Shown: positions 28,445 to 40,224, numbered from the stretch's first letter. The stretch: 64,000 nt of DNA from Arthrinium phaeospermum (GCA_006503535.1 QYRS01000012.1:1364001-1428000), one strand, 5' to 3'. Notes: generated by a model not told the origin, from the letters alone. A program made the numbers and translations.

Positions 28445-29750
28445 CTTGACAAGTGCTCTGTCTGTGGGGGGCCGGGCGGGATCTACTTTGCAGAAAGCGG
28501 GGGATCCGGGTCTATTAATACAGGCAGGCACGAGTGGAACAAAGACAAGAGTCAGGTAACAGCGCGAGAAAGGGACGGATCCAGGGGCGAGAAGAGCCTG
28601 CCCTCATATAGTCGAAGCCTTCTGTGGAATACTCGGGCTTTCTGGCATTCTAGCGCGTTTGCCATGTTGCCATGTAGCCATGTAGATCATATTGGCGGCT
28701 TCCTTTTTGAGAACCCGGTCAGTGGATGTCAGCTCAGGGCGTCAGGCACATTAGCAGTAAGCATTTCCGACACCCGGCGAGCTCAATGCAACCAGTAATA
28801 TCAGTATGCCATGGTCCATGGAGAGACACTGCCGGGGACACGTGCCCTGCAACAACCGCAATAGTCCCGAGCCCCTGCATTCAGGTCTGGTTGGCTTACA
28901 AGTGGATAGCTTCTTCGAGCTGCCCGAAGCGGAAGGCACTCCATGAAACGTGCAGATAAGGTTGGTGGGGGATGGAGGATGCGCTTTTGGGGTCCATTGG
29001 TTAAGCCGGCGCTAAAGAAACTCTGGGCTTGAGCTAGGGGCTTGGTTTCTGCTTCAAGTATAGCACCTGTCCACCTTTTACAACCATCATCTCCTTTCCA
29101 GCTCAATGCTATCTATTGATTTGACGATACTGGGTATCTGAAGGAATCCGTCTCATTACAGCAGACTGCAGTAAGGTAGTCGCTGGCGTAGAAGTTCGCG
29201 AGTTCCAACCGATGTCGAAGGACTGTTACCTAATACCATGTGACGGCGAACTTAATTTCACCCCACTAACACCTCGGTATATGCATATTCCATGAGACCA
29301 AGTCAGAAGTTGACACTTGCTTTGATCGATGAGGTTGGACTATGTCTTGAACGAACAAAACGTAACATGACACGAACCTACTCCCTATAGACTGAAACTG
29401 TCCTAAATGAAGTTGAAATTGATCCAGCTCTGCGTTGGCTCTCCTGGCCATCTCACGCACAATGGAGATAGGAGCGAGTTTATGTGGAGTTTGACGGAAA
29501 CAGGCCCTTAGCGGGGTCCTACGGCAGCCTTACAGTACCATTCTCCGAAATCACTAATCAATACTATATGCCGTCATACCTGCAAACCGTCGCATGAACA
29601 TAAAAAACCGACAAACACAAACACAACACCACCACATCGAAACCGACCACCACCACCTTACGAGAAACGATTTCACGAAGCAAGTAACACGACTCAGACC
29701 AGCATCCCCGCGCACGTCATCGACCGAGCGCCGCTGCCGCCGTCGCCAAA
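28445..29750. other. Intergenic region between divergent genes
   Basis: 1.3 kb between the RNase gene and the splicing-factor gene. No gene recognised. The 29594-29750 part, rich in CACAACACCACCAC-like words, is probably the 5' UTR of the splicing-factor gene. Confidence 0.45.
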
Positions 29751-30836
29751 ATGCAAGGCTTCAACATGGGACGGTACGTCCCACCGGACCTCGAAGGCAC
29801 CGCGTCGGGCAACCAAGTGAACCGGAAGCACGCCCTGGGCGCCCGGGCCTCGAAGCTGGCGTCGCAGGGCATCCTGACGGTGCGGTTCGAGATGCCGTTC
29901 GCGGTGTGGTGCGGGCACTGCCCGAAGCCGACCATCATCGGGCAGGGCGTGCGCTTCAACGCCGAGAAGAAAAAGGCCGGCCAGTACTACAGCACGCCCA
30001 TCTACAGCTTCCGGATGCGGCACGCCGCCTGCGGCGGCGCCATCGAGATCCGCACCGACCCCAAGAACACGGCGTACGAGGTGGTCGCGGGCGGGCGGCG
30101 GCGCGAGGACCGCCAGCCCGGCGCCGACGAGGTGGTGGAGATCGTGACGGACCAGGAGCGGGAGAAGCTGCGGAGCAGCGCCTTCGCGAAGCTCGAGAAG
30201 ACCATCGAGGACCGCGAGCAGCTGGCCCAGGCCAAGATCCGCATCGAGGAGCTCGAGGACGCGAGCCAGCGCGCCTGGGAGGATCCGTACGAGCAGAACC
30301 GGCGGTTGCGGCGGGAATTTCGGGTGGGCCGGCACGCACGCGAGAAGGAGGGCCGGGCGTCGGAGGATCTACGAGACCGCATGAGCCTGGGGATCGATCT
30401 GGTGCCCGCGCACGAGGACGATGCGAGACGAGCGGCTCTAGTGTCGTTTGGACCGGCTGCGAACAGCAGGGGAGCCGGAGATAGCGCCGCACTCTCGAAG
30501 CCACTCTTTGGCAAGAGCGCCTCCGCGGCGCATAAAACGCCATCGTCCACCAGCAAAACGTCCGCCGGCAAAAAGCGACTCAAATCCGAGACAGCCGCGG
30601 CGCAAATGAGGGAAAGCCTAGTCTCCGAGATTATTGGGAATACACGAGCTTCCCAAGACCCTTTTCTCATCTCCAGTCCTGCAAGTGGTGTGGCAGCCAA
30701 GCTGTCGGGGATCAAAAGAAAGCGCACGGAAGAGGCGAAAGAGACGGAACTTCCGCGCAAAGAACCCTCTAAAGGGGATACCGGCCTAAAAACGACATCA
30801 ACGGCGTTGGTCACTTATGATTCGGACTCTTCCTAA
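29751..30836 (+). CDS. Splicing factor of the Yju2/CWC16 family (CCDC130/Saf4 type)
   Basis: This intact single-exon gene encodes 361 residues. The start MQGFNMGRYVPPDLEG is characteristic of the CCDC130 branch. The conserved CWC16 domain follows with FEMPFAVWCGHCPKPTIIGQ, RFNAEKKKAGQYYSTPIYSF and MRHAACGGAIEIRTDPKN, giving the Cys pairs thought to bind zinc. A helical region (EREKLRSSAFAKLEKTIEDR) and EDPYEQNRRLRREFR come next. The C-terminal third is Ser/Lys-rich and low complexity with basic KRKRTEE stretches (possible nuclear signals), ending ALVTYDSDSS. These proteins join the activated spliceosome; the Saf4 branch has been linked to minor-type and weak introns. The first ATG of the frame is used. 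It is convergent with UBC8. Confidence 0.9.
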   Translation: MQGFNMGRYVPPDLEGTASGNQVNRKHALGARASKLASQGILTVRFEMPFAVWCGHCPKPTIIGQGVRFNAEKKKAGQYYSTPIYSFRMRHAACGGAIEIRTDPKNTAYEVVAGGRRREDRQPGADEVVEIVTDQEREKLRSSAFAKLEKTIEDREQLAQAKIRIEELEDASQRAWEDPYEQNRRLRREFRVGRHAREKEGRASEDLRDRMSLGIDLVPAHEDDARRAALVSFGPAANSRGAGDSAALSKPLFGKSASAAHKTPSSTSKTSAGKKRLKSETAAAQMRESLVSEIIGNTRASQDPFLISSPASGVAAKLSGIKRKRTEEAKETELPRKEPSKGDTGLKTTSTALVTYDSDSS

Positions 30837-31302
30837 TGGGATGGAGGTTAAAGCGGTTTGCATTTTCAAGATACCCAGGGACAATGGTTATAGGCGTTGG
30901 AGGATATATTTACACCTAGCGCAATTCAGGTAGTTGGGTTCGCTGGAGCAGCATGAGATATCAGTAAAAGAATCGTACAATGGTTTACTACAACTTCCTA
31001 GTTATCCCTATGATAAGAAATCCGGCGGTAGAGTGTTCTTGAATTGATCGCAAAAGTCACTAATATTCCACAAAACAGAAAGCAAGCCCCTTAACGAAAA
31101 GCGAACCTTGGCCCAAAAGAAAAAGAAGACTCGTAGACCAGCGCATGTAAGCAACATGGAGTCCACGATCAACTTCAATATGCAAATCCTACATAGTACT
31201 CCATCCTGACCGTGTGCCAACTAGACGAAACGCAAAACTCCTAAGCTCCAATTCGCAAGGCGATGACTATCGATCGGTATCCGCGGAGGGCAGTCTGACT
31301 GG
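30837..31302. other. 3' regions of two convergent genes
   Basis: AT-rich; no gene recognised. Confidence 0.45.
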
Positions 31303-32348
31303 CTACACATCGTCCATCTGCCCGGCCGGCTCGTCGTCCTCGTCACCGAAACTCGCCACAGAGGACATGTCGTCGTCGTCTTCGCTCTCGTTGCCGGCCT
31401 CGTCGGCAGCATCTTTGCTGGCGTACTTCTGGACGTATTCTGCCACAATTGTCAGCCAGAGGCCCAGTCCCACGACCATCTCCCAATATTGTGGACATGT
31501 TCAGTACTGACCCTTGACTTTTGCGTCGTAACTCTTGGGTTCCCTCATGAGCAGGGCAGCCGCCTCGCCGTTCAGCGGATCGGAAGGGTTCGGGTATCGC
31601 AGTAGTTGCGGCAGGAAGACCTCGAAGATGTTGATCATGTCGAACATCGGCGACCAGGTTTGGTTGATGACATCGAGGCAGACCGAACCAGACCTTGACC
31701 GACGCTTAGTATACACTCCACTTCCTAGCATTCTTAACAACTCTATCCACACTTACAACTCGTCGATGTTGGGGTGGTATATTCTGTTCACGAATCCGAT
31801 GCTGGGCGACTTGTAGGGGTATTGTTCGGGGAGTTCGACGTGGATCTTCCAGGAACCGCCTTCGAAAGGAGCTGCCAACTCTCAGTATACTGTCGACCAC
31901 CAAGTCTGTCGGCCATCCTGAACTAACTCTCTGTGGGTCCCTTAAACCGGACATAGAACTCCTGCCTGGTAGGGAATCAGTTATCGGTGCTCGCGACGTG
32001 ATCGTTGGTCGGTCGGTAAGTAAGCCTTACACTGGGGATGATACGTTAGTTGCTAGGGAATCCAGGTCTGGGAAACGGGGAGCAGACTTACTGTTGTCAT
32101 TGATCAGAGTTACCTCATAGTCACTCATGAGCCTTGGTCGCATTGGTCAGTCGCTTGAAAGGGCATTTGCAAAAGACAGAGGATTCTCGTACATCCTGTA
32201 GAGCAGTCAGTTAAGCGATCCACGCAAGGGTACGGTAGGTCAGCATGGGGCATACTTCATGACCTATAGAAGCATGTCAGTACGTAGCCAAGTCGGGTCT
32301 CGCGGAGTGACTTACATCGGTCTCGATACGTCTCCTGGGACTACTCAT
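31303..32348 (-). CDS. UBC8: Ubiquitin-conjugating enzyme E2, Ubc8/UBE2H type, with micro-exons
   Basis: Ubc8 passes ubiquitin to targets of the GID E3 ligase in catabolite degradation of gluconeogenic enzymes. Nine exons are predicted: 32316-32348, 32256-32263 (8 nt), 32193-32195 (3 nt), 32092-32132, 32031 (1 nt), 31928-31965, 31757-31871, 31512-31693 and 31303-31439. They sum to 558 nt, exactly 186 codons. The eight introns are 52, 60, 60, 60, 65, 56, 63 and 72 bp. The N-terminus reads [19 protein letters not shown], then [15 protein letters not shown], which aligns without gaps with yeast Ubc8 as I remember it. Further on are [40 protein letters not shown] with the active-site Cys, and [15 protein letters not shown]. 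The tail is acidic ([20 protein letters not shown]), as in this E2 class. The 1-nt and 3-nt exons are needed to keep frame and length; see findings. Confidence 0.88.
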
Positions 32349-34144
32349 TTTGCCTGTCTTGTCCCTCGTGGGCCTGAAATAGATAAACGTTCAATGTTGG
32401 GTTCGGGTATCGCAGGGAAGAGCGGGTTGCGTGGGTTGTCGGGTCGTGACTGAAGGCAGTGGTCGTGGATCGGTGCCAAGAGGGTGGTTTGGTGGTTCGG
32501 TGTTGGGTTGGGCAGCTGAACAGCTGAGGCGAAGGAGGGGAAGCTTTGTCGTGTTCGGCAATAAATGCACGTAAGCGTAAGTTGTCAGGATTGAAAGGAG
32601 TTGATAGAATCGTTCCTCTCTTGGTCCAAGTGAGTTGGGAAAAGGAAGAGGAGTCGCCAATGACGGGCCGGTGTCAAGTGACCTGACCAGACCGCGTCGG
32701 AGTCACAGGAAGCAGCCCGAGAGCAGCCGCATTTAGACAATGACGACTTAACCTTTACCTTGGTCCGGTTTAGAACGAAGCATCCATGCTATTATGCGAT
32801 AAGGATAAGCCCCACCATCCTTGGATTGGAATGCAGGGACGCCCAGCCCACTCTTGCCGAAACGACGATCGTCCAGCCCAGCTCGGATATGGTTAAGTGA
32901 ATATAGCGCTTAGGTGCTCATGTGCCTACCTATGTATATAGTGGTGTCACGCTTGGAAAAGGCATACACGCCTCAAGGCTTGCTCTTGCCCAACCTTGCC
33001 ATCTACTCATTGGGGATCGTTTATTTGGTCCCCTTCTACTGACCAGACTACACCCTATGTACAATCGAGTATGAAGATGGTCAATGACTGTAGAGATAGG
33101 GGTACGAGAGCCCAATACGAGATAGCGCCCGTTTCCCCAGCGCTAGTTCTACAACTATCCGTTGGCTCAGCCCATGGACCCTACAATGGATCAGTGGTGC
33201 CATCCCGATACCGGCTTCAACTGTTCTATTGGTACCTGGATTCTGCCGTTCAGGGCCTTATACGAGGAAGTATATCAGCCTGAGTCGATGGAGCGGCTCA
33301 TATCGAGGCATTTATGTAAGGTACCCGCGAGACCTGATCATGCTGTCAGGATCGACCCAGTGAATGAGCGTTTGACCATGGGATTGTCAGAAAACATAAA
33401 TCAAAAACACTGACTGGGTTTTAATTGCGGACGATGATTACCAAGTCGCCATTCACGCCTCTGACAAGGCTGACCCCAGAGACTGTCGCTTGCAGCTAGG
33501 CACGGCAGTTCATTCCCTAAAGCCTCTCGGGCACAGCAAGCGCGGCAACGGCACTTGTCCACCAGGAAGGCGGCGCCATTCAACGCACTTTGCACCGAAT
33601 CGTCGAAAGACGGGTACCATCATGAGACAATATGGAATTGCCCAGACCAGTAGAAAACCAACAGCCGCTTCTTATACCCAATCCCACGATGCATCGCTAG
33701 GCGTCCTGCCATGGCCAGCATGATGCTCACGGCATTAAAATGGCTGCAACACATATCCACCAGCAAGCTTGCAGACATAAGTTTCACGTCTCATGGGCTG
33801 CCATTGCCAAATGGTAACTCTTACCGGTTAAACAAGATATACGCAGCCAGGCAGTTCTTTTCGCAAGAAATGAAACAAATCCCAGGGAGTAATGCGCATA
33901 GCCTGATTGGCGGCGCGGTGGAAACAATGTCGATACCGTGCGCTGCCATCGTGAAACGCCAAGATCGCAACGCTGAAAAGCTTGGCGTGTATCATGAGAA
34001 GACACATAAAAGACCCCAGATTCCCAAGTTACGAGATCCCCACGGTCTTTATATTAATATAATTCATTTTAAGTTTCTATCGTGTTTGTTACACACACAT
34101 CGGACCACTCAATTCGGCAAATTTTATCTCAATACTCGATCGCA
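32349..34144. other. Intergenic region
   Basis: 1.8 kb with no convincing gene. Small frames near 33000-33400 and 33711-34000 lack motifs. An AT-rich element TATATTAATATAATTC (34052-34067) lies about 80 bp before the next start codon and could serve as its TATA region. Confidence 0.45.
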
Positions 34145-34819
34145 ATGCGCCTTAATACGGCGACAATCTTCGCCGCGGCGCTCGGCGCCCTCTACAACTC
34201 GCCTGCCTGTGCGCAGCGGCAACGGATTGCCCAAACCACTCCCGCCATGGTTGATGGAGCCGTCCATGCGGATGACGCGCAAAAGGGCGACAACGCCATG
34301 GTCGAGTCGGTCCTCCCGGCAGCCAACGCCAGCAGCCTCCACGCCGCCAACGCCACTTTCATCCCGGGCTCCGACGTCGTGCCCACGGGCCAGCCGGAGC
34401 CGGGCGCGAAGCCCCAGCCCCCCAAGAAGGCACCTATACCCATCACCGCGCTCCTGTACGCCGGGTCGCCGGGCCCCAAGCAGTGTCGCGGCTCGCCCAT
34501 GATGCGGATCCCGATCGCGCGGCCCGTCTCCAACACGACGGCGCCGCAGTGCTACAACATCCCCCAGCTGCCGGCCAACTGTGGGACGTTCATGGCCGAG
34601 AAGGAGGACGGCTGCGAGGCCCGCGTCTTCGCGGACTGGAATTGCCAGGAGTTTGAGAACCTCGTCGTCTTCATGCCCGAGCTGCGCACCGTGGGCGGCA
34701 TCATCCGCAGCATCGAGGTCCGGTGCGGTGTCGAGGCCGTGGAACCGGCGCCCCTGAACATGGGGGCGCTGGGGGCGGCTCAACCTAAACCCAAGCCCAA
34801 GCCTGTAAGTGTAGGATGA
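34145..34819 (+). CDS. Secreted Cys-containing protein, unknown
   Basis: 224 residues. The N-terminus MRLNTATIFAAALGALYNSPACA looks like a secretion signal (cleavage near ACA-QR). A Pro-rich linker (PTGQPEPGAKPQPPKKAP) follows. The conserved-looking domain has cysteines in KQCRGSP, QCYNIPQLPANCGTF, KEDGCEARVFADWNCQEFE and IEVRCGVEA, i.e. six in all, consistent with three disulfides. This spacing (QCY...NCGTF...GC.A.VF.DWNC..F) is a pattern I associate with uncharacterised secreted fungal proteins; a role is not known. The C-terminus is KPKPKPVSVG. A perfect GTAAGT donor lies just before this end (34805), so the last codons could be intronic and a further exon may exist; I found none convincing. 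Confidence 0.68.
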   Translation: MRLNTATIFAAALGALYNSPACAQRQRIAQTTPAMVDGAVHADDAQKGDNAMVESVLPAANASSLHAANATFIPGSDVVPTGQPEPGAKPQPPKKAPIPITALLYAGSPGPKQCRGSPMMRIPIARPVSNTTAPQCYNIPQLPANCGTFMAEKEDGCEARVFADWNCQEFENLVVFMPELRTVGGIIRSIEVRCGVEAVEPAPLNMGALGAAQPKPKPKPVSVG

Positions 34820-36213
34820 GGGCTGGTACGAAAAGTGACCGGGATTCGAATGGAAAGCTGGGGGTAATGGGATGGGCCCTGAGAAATAGGAGTAATGGTA
34901 TGGTATATATGTAACCCAGACGCCCATAAAGTGGCTTGATATCCAAAGACTATAATCACCGAAATAGATCTAATCCGATGATAACTCTTCTCGTGCTTGT
35001 ATGTTTCGCTGCCGCCGCGTGATGTTCATCATCGGACTCTTTTCGAGGAGCACACACCAGGCTTAACACATCCAGTTTGCAGGAGCTGATATGTCCATAT
35101 TAACATGATTTAGTCCTCTTAGCCACCACATCTCGACATTCTCTGGCTCTCTTACTTCCTAGTTCAAATAGAAGAAGATAATGTCGTGCATAAGCTAGGG
35201 GCTGATTTGACAAGGGGGGCAGGCTGGAGAAGCAGCACTATCACTTTCAATGGCGGGTAAGGTTTCTACTTGGGCTTTTTACCATGCTTCTCACCTGCCT
35301 TGTATCGATACCTCGGAGTGGGGTTGCTTCGTACTTGATTTGGACTCTTCTTCAGTCCCAGAGGAATGATGTCGAGGTGTGGTACCTTGACGTCCTATCA
35401 AAACCACATATATCAAATATCGTATAGTGGTCTAGTCCATTTCAAAGGGAGATAAATGTGATTTTAGTATTTGTAGGATCATCTGTCTTTTTATGTAGGC
35501 AGAACTATGCTTTTATGCATAACTGGAGTCCAGGTTGTCAAACACTTTTTAGAAGTCGAGGTTATCGCCACTTTCGCCAAACTAGCCGCGGAAGGTGCGA
35601 TCATCAACAGCAACTGCCCTCATTCCAACGAGATCGCGTTCATATTCCAAGATTCCCAATCCAACTACTTCATATTCTGTAAATACATGCGTAGGAAGGT
35701 AATCTTCTAGGTATGGATGTCTTTCCTCAGGGGATCGACATCCTAGCCTCTGATGTAGATTTTCCTGGTAGATTGGTTTGCTCTTGATGTTATCTCGATC
35801 CACGACAGCTTCTCTGTTTAATGTACTAGTCTCAACTGGCTCTTGTACCTCGGCGGGGAACAACCGCACTGCAGTTTGACTGATGGATGCCTGGGCCCCA
35901 ACGCGCTGCTATCGAATGGAACGAGGTCCTTGCTCTTGCTCGTGGGGAAGTTTTCACTTCCAACACACTCACTGGTTCAGACTGATCAACTAACAGCTCA
36001 CCTACCTACTAAATACCGATCTTCCCTCACTCTCTCCTTCAGAAATTTTCTGAGTTCGCAAACAAGACTTCAGTGTCCCTCCCGCACTTCACACCCATCA
36101 TTTTACAACAAGCAACCCGTACCAGCACCCATTCCTGTACCAACACCAATTTCTGTACCAAAACCCCTTCCTGCACCCAGAACACTTCGTTGTACAGTAC
36201 AAACCTCACAGTC
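34820..36213. other. Intergenic region
   Basis: 1.4 kb without a recognisable gene. Just before the next start codon (36115-36190) there is a short imprecise repeat of CCTGTACCAACACC-like words, probably in the 5' UTR. Confidence 0.45.
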
Positions 36214-36905
36214 ATGGGTTATCAGAAGCCTCTCCTGCGCAATCTGCTGCCAAAGCGTGGCATGCGCTATCAATCTGGTCGATCAATCCTCCGGTGCCCT
36301 CGCTTTGATACCCAGATCTACCGTGCCTGGTCCAAGAAGGCCGGCTCCACCAAGATATTCGAGGACTCGAGCAAGGGAGGCCACGTCGTGGATCGCGTCC
36401 TTGCCAACATGATCAAGGTCGCCCGCAAACCCAGCGTCAGCAAGAATCTGAAGAGCCGCCTGACCGGAGGCGGCTTCTACAGCTTCGCCATCGCCATCAA
36501 GAAGGAAACTGCGTGGGCCAGAAAACTCAGAATCGGCGTCTTCATGGAGTTCTTTTACCAGCTCATTCACGCACATAAGATGTCCGCCTTGAACGATCAT
36601 GGTGACAAGGACCAGACCGAAGATTGCAGTCTGACCGTCAAGCAAATCTCGGGCTTCCTCGCAGAGCATCAGCAAGACTGGTCCATGGCTGCGCAGGAGC
36701 GCGAGAATTATCTGCTCACGGAGGCCCATGTCCTCGGAAATGATAAGGTAAGCGTCAGAACTGAGCATTCTTCGAGAAACTGTTGAAGGCTAACATGAGA
36801 AAGCAGAAGGGCCAGCGCCAGAAGCGCTTCCATGGTGTCCCGCGTAACGTAGTCACACAGGAGACGGCCTCTGAACTATCTGAGACCATGGACGTTGATG
36901 GTTGA
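36214..36905 (+). CDS. Predicted 210-residue basic protein, unknown
   Basis: Exons 36214-36747 and 36807-36905 are joined over a 59-bp intron (GTAAGC donor, GCTAAC branch, GCAG acceptor). The start MGYQKPLLRNLLPKRGMRYQ was chosen because upstream codons of the same frame are a low-complexity Thr/Cys/Asn repeat likely to be 5' UTR; an in-frame ATG at 36073 is the alternative. The protein is rich in Lys and Arg (IKVARKPSVSKNLKSRLTGG), has a helical middle (MEFFYQLIHAHKM) and a basic then acidic end (KKGQRQKRFHGVPRN; MDVDG). DRVLANMIKVARK recalls histone-fold helices, but the likeness is weak and I do not assign a family. No membrane segment. Confidence 0.65.
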
Positions 36906-38490
36906 TAACCTCGGCCTTCTTGTGTAGGCATACCAACGAAGCTGCGGCTTGCATTTCACACACAATGGCGTTTGGGACAAGGCTCGGCTGGGCGTTTGAG
37001 GGAAGGCCAATAATTTCAGCGTTCCATGGCAGGATGGGGGGGAACGTGTTACTGATGTCGGTGTTTGATTTGAGAACCGGGAAGGCAACGGTAGGACAGG
37101 TTATTGTGCAAGATTCTTCTCGGATATGGCAAACGTGAAAGCACATCAATGTAGCTCATGAATGTAACAGCGACGGCTGTCAATAATGGAAATTTGGCAT
37201 CTGCTCAGTACAACGTGTTTGGTGATCTAGAGACCCAGCCTCGAGGTATGAGGCATGTAATGTAACCACCTCAAGCGTGCTATTCTATGTACCCGAAAAT
37301 CCGATGATCGGGACGAAATCCCCTGGATGGACCACGTGGTGATGTTGCCTGAATCCGTCTGCTTTCGGGATCGCCAAGTCACGAGCTCGGAGTGATACTA
37401 AGATGGTCATCCGGTACCCGAGACCCGAGATATATTTGACCAACTGCTCAGACACGCCGACTACACGATGCAGCATCGATGTGTAACCCTACACTAGTAA
37501 CCCGAGGAGAGTGGAAACCTGCAAACCTGTCCGCCTAGAGTCTCGTGGTCTGTTGAGATAATGCTGTCCCATATTGTAAAAGTCATGACGACTAGCAATA
37601 GTGTGGACATGTAGTTCACCGTCGGGTAACTCATGGACGATTCACTGCTGCTGTGACTTGCTTGGAGGTAATGACGACCACTGAAGGCAAATTGGGACTT
37701 GCGAAGTTCAGACGATTGATGCACAGAATGAGTCTGAATCGCGAGGTCTGGGGTTTTACTTAAGCATCGGACATTGCTCGAGTGGTCACCGGCAATAAAG
37801 CGTCCATCAGGTCAACAATGGACATCCTGGTCATTTATTATTATATTTCAGAATATGACTGCCAGTTATTGAAAGTCTCGCACAATCTGTGCCAATTTTA
37901 TTGATCTATGTAGTAGGTAGACGTTTGCAAAAATTCATGGTCAAGCATGTTTTGGGGTTGCCGCACTTGCCAACTTCCCAGGAGATGGCTTTTCCTGCCG
38001 AGGTTTGGGAGGTTTGGGTTGCGGGAAACTTTCTGACCAAGAGGCTAGAAGCCACCTCGCCAATGAGCACAGCGACCCAAAACTTAGTTAAACTTGATTG
38101 TCACCACTAATGGTTAAAGTCATCTGAATTGTGTTCGCGTCACGAGTCAGGAGCTCTGACTGGGAAATAAGCAGAGATTATGGCTTCAGGTCGTAGAGAG
38201 GCAAGGACTCTCTGCTCTTTAGACACCAAATTGCCGGATCAAATCAACGGGCTTTCCAACTCTCCGCCAGGAAACTCTGATCGATGGGTCTGATGTCTCC
38301 CCAGCGTTTTGTTCATAGAAACATCCGGGATATGGATGCTCTCATCTCAGCATGCTTCACTGTGTTGGCAAGGACTTTCCCGATGTGACGAATCCGCGAA
38401 ATGAGCGGCATATCAATCCGGAAGGGACCAGACATTGGTGAGTGGCATCCCAAGCTTTCCTGTCTTGTCTCCCGGGCTGGTCTTGCAGTC
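36906..38490. other. Intergenic region
   Basis: 1.6 kb with only short motif-free frames. An ATG at 38401 with a GTGAGT donor at 38438 could provide an extra first exon for the following receptor gene. Confidence 0.4.
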
Positions 38491-40224
38491 ATGGGTGCGC
38501 GACTGCGAACACTGACTCCGAGATCGACAGGCGCCGTGCCACCGCCGCCAGGAGTGACGCCGAACTTTGAACACCCGGCCGACGGCCTGTGGACAGCCAA
38601 TATTGCCGGACTTGTAGTCTGCAATGTGATTGTTCTAGTCGTCTATGGTCTACGTTGCTATTCCAAATATACTCTCAAATCACCCACGACTGTCGAAGAT
38701 TGTAGGCCACGCTCCCATCGAGGCAAGGTCCTGGATTGAAGAACTAATGCTCGTGGCTACAGGGACTGCCTTGATAGCATTGGTCTGGCAATACCCAACC
38801 TAGCAAACTTCTAACATCTACCTTCAACTACCGCTAACTATATAATCCACAGCTTTTGGTACTACTCTACATCGCTACGTGTTATACAAGTAAGCTGTGC
38901 CGTGTTCGCATCATGGACTGCCAGAAGCTGACGAGCCCGGTTCTGTCTTCAGTGGGATATTGTGGTGAAGGGCATCACATCTGGGAGTTGACGCGCGAAG
39001 ACTATCAAGCCGTGATGAAGGTATGTTCCGGGTGGCTCTACCTCTGGTCCTTGGCGGTTCGCGCTGACAAGTGCACTGCAAAAGTGGCTATATGCTAGTT
39101 CCATCGTATGGATCCCGACCGCTTTCTTCACCAAAGCCTCCCTGCTGCTGTTAACTGCTCGGCTCTTCTCCATATACAGGCGTACGGCAAGGTATATTCG
39201 CCTCTACGTGTGGTTCCTCTTGATCGCCTATACCCCCATACAGTTCGTCAAGATCTTCATCTGCTGGCCTATTGCCCATTATTGGGATTCTAGTCTACCC
39301 GGTCGTTGCCTTGACCAGCCCAAAGTCTTCCTCGCCGATACTGCCCTTGCGTTCGTTACCGACTTCATCATACTCGTCATACCGATTCCGCTGACATGGA
39401 AATTGAACATGCCGCTGCGGAAGAAGATGAAAGTCGCTGGAATGCTGGGGGCAGGCGGGATTGCTGTGGCGGTCGCATGCTTTCGCGAATACAGAATCTA
39501 CATCTTCCAGTGGTCAACAGACGTGACCAGGGACTTCGTGGTCATGAACCTCTGCGGGTAAGTGCTGACCAGCCGAGCTAACCAAGGTCATCCAGTATAG
39601 GAGGCGAAAGCTAACATTCGTCCTTGGGACCACAGTACTATCGAAATCACCATCGGAATAGTCTGTCTTTGCCTCCCGTCGATCAACTTGCTCTTCGAGA
39701 GGGCGACCTCACAAAAGACATCCCAAAACCGGCCTCGAACTATCTACGAGCGATTCAGCAGTTCCAGAAAAAAGACTAGCGTCGGACTCTCTGAGAGAAC
39801 TACTGTGTTTCTTCAGGAGAATAGAAGTGCCGGGAGCGGTGGGCCTGAAATGACAGCTGCGCCAGTCCTCGATTTTGATGCCGAATTGGCCATGTTCACC
39901 GAAGGACCACGCACAGGATGTGTCAGCGAGTCGCCGCCTACTGGTATCAACGGCACCAATTCGGATGGCACAATTTGGGAAAGCGCAGGTGGCTGCGCGC
40001 GGATAAGCTGCGTGAATATCAGCTCTGCAGATGGTCGGAAGGAAGGCTGGTTGACATCAAACGATGACGATCCTGGCGCCAACACAAGCCAGCACGTTTG
40101 CGAACCCCCTAGGCGACCCGGATACGGGAACATGGAGCAGTTCAGGAGGGAATCACAGAGGGTTCTTGTTCCGGGCCGCATATGGGATGGCAGAGGACGC
40201 TGCACCAGCGAAGTCATTACCTGA
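38491..40224 (+). CDS. Pth11-like receptor with fungal rhodopsin domain
   Basis: This family comprises seven-helix plasma-membrane proteins, some of which sense surface or host cues. Six exons are predicted: 38491-38701, 38763-38782, 38853-38889, 38953-39020, 39085-39557 and 39636-40224; they total 1398 nt (465 residues). Helices include IAGLVVCNVIVLVVYGLRCY, ALIALLLVLLYIATCYT, WIPTAFFTKASLLLLLTARL, YVWFLLIAYTPIQFVKIFIC, VTDFIILVIPIPLTW and ITIGIVCLCLPSINLLF. Family hallmarks are GYCGEGHHIWELT after helix 2, CWPIAHYWD and CLD with the paired cysteines, and the IPLTWKLNMPLRKKMKV turn. The C-terminal tail of about 180 residues is hydrophilic and probably cytoplasmic. An alternative first exon (38401-38437) would add residues. 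The second exon is only 20 nt and its downstream intron uses a weaker GTCTGG donor. No CFEM domain is present. Confidence 0.83.
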
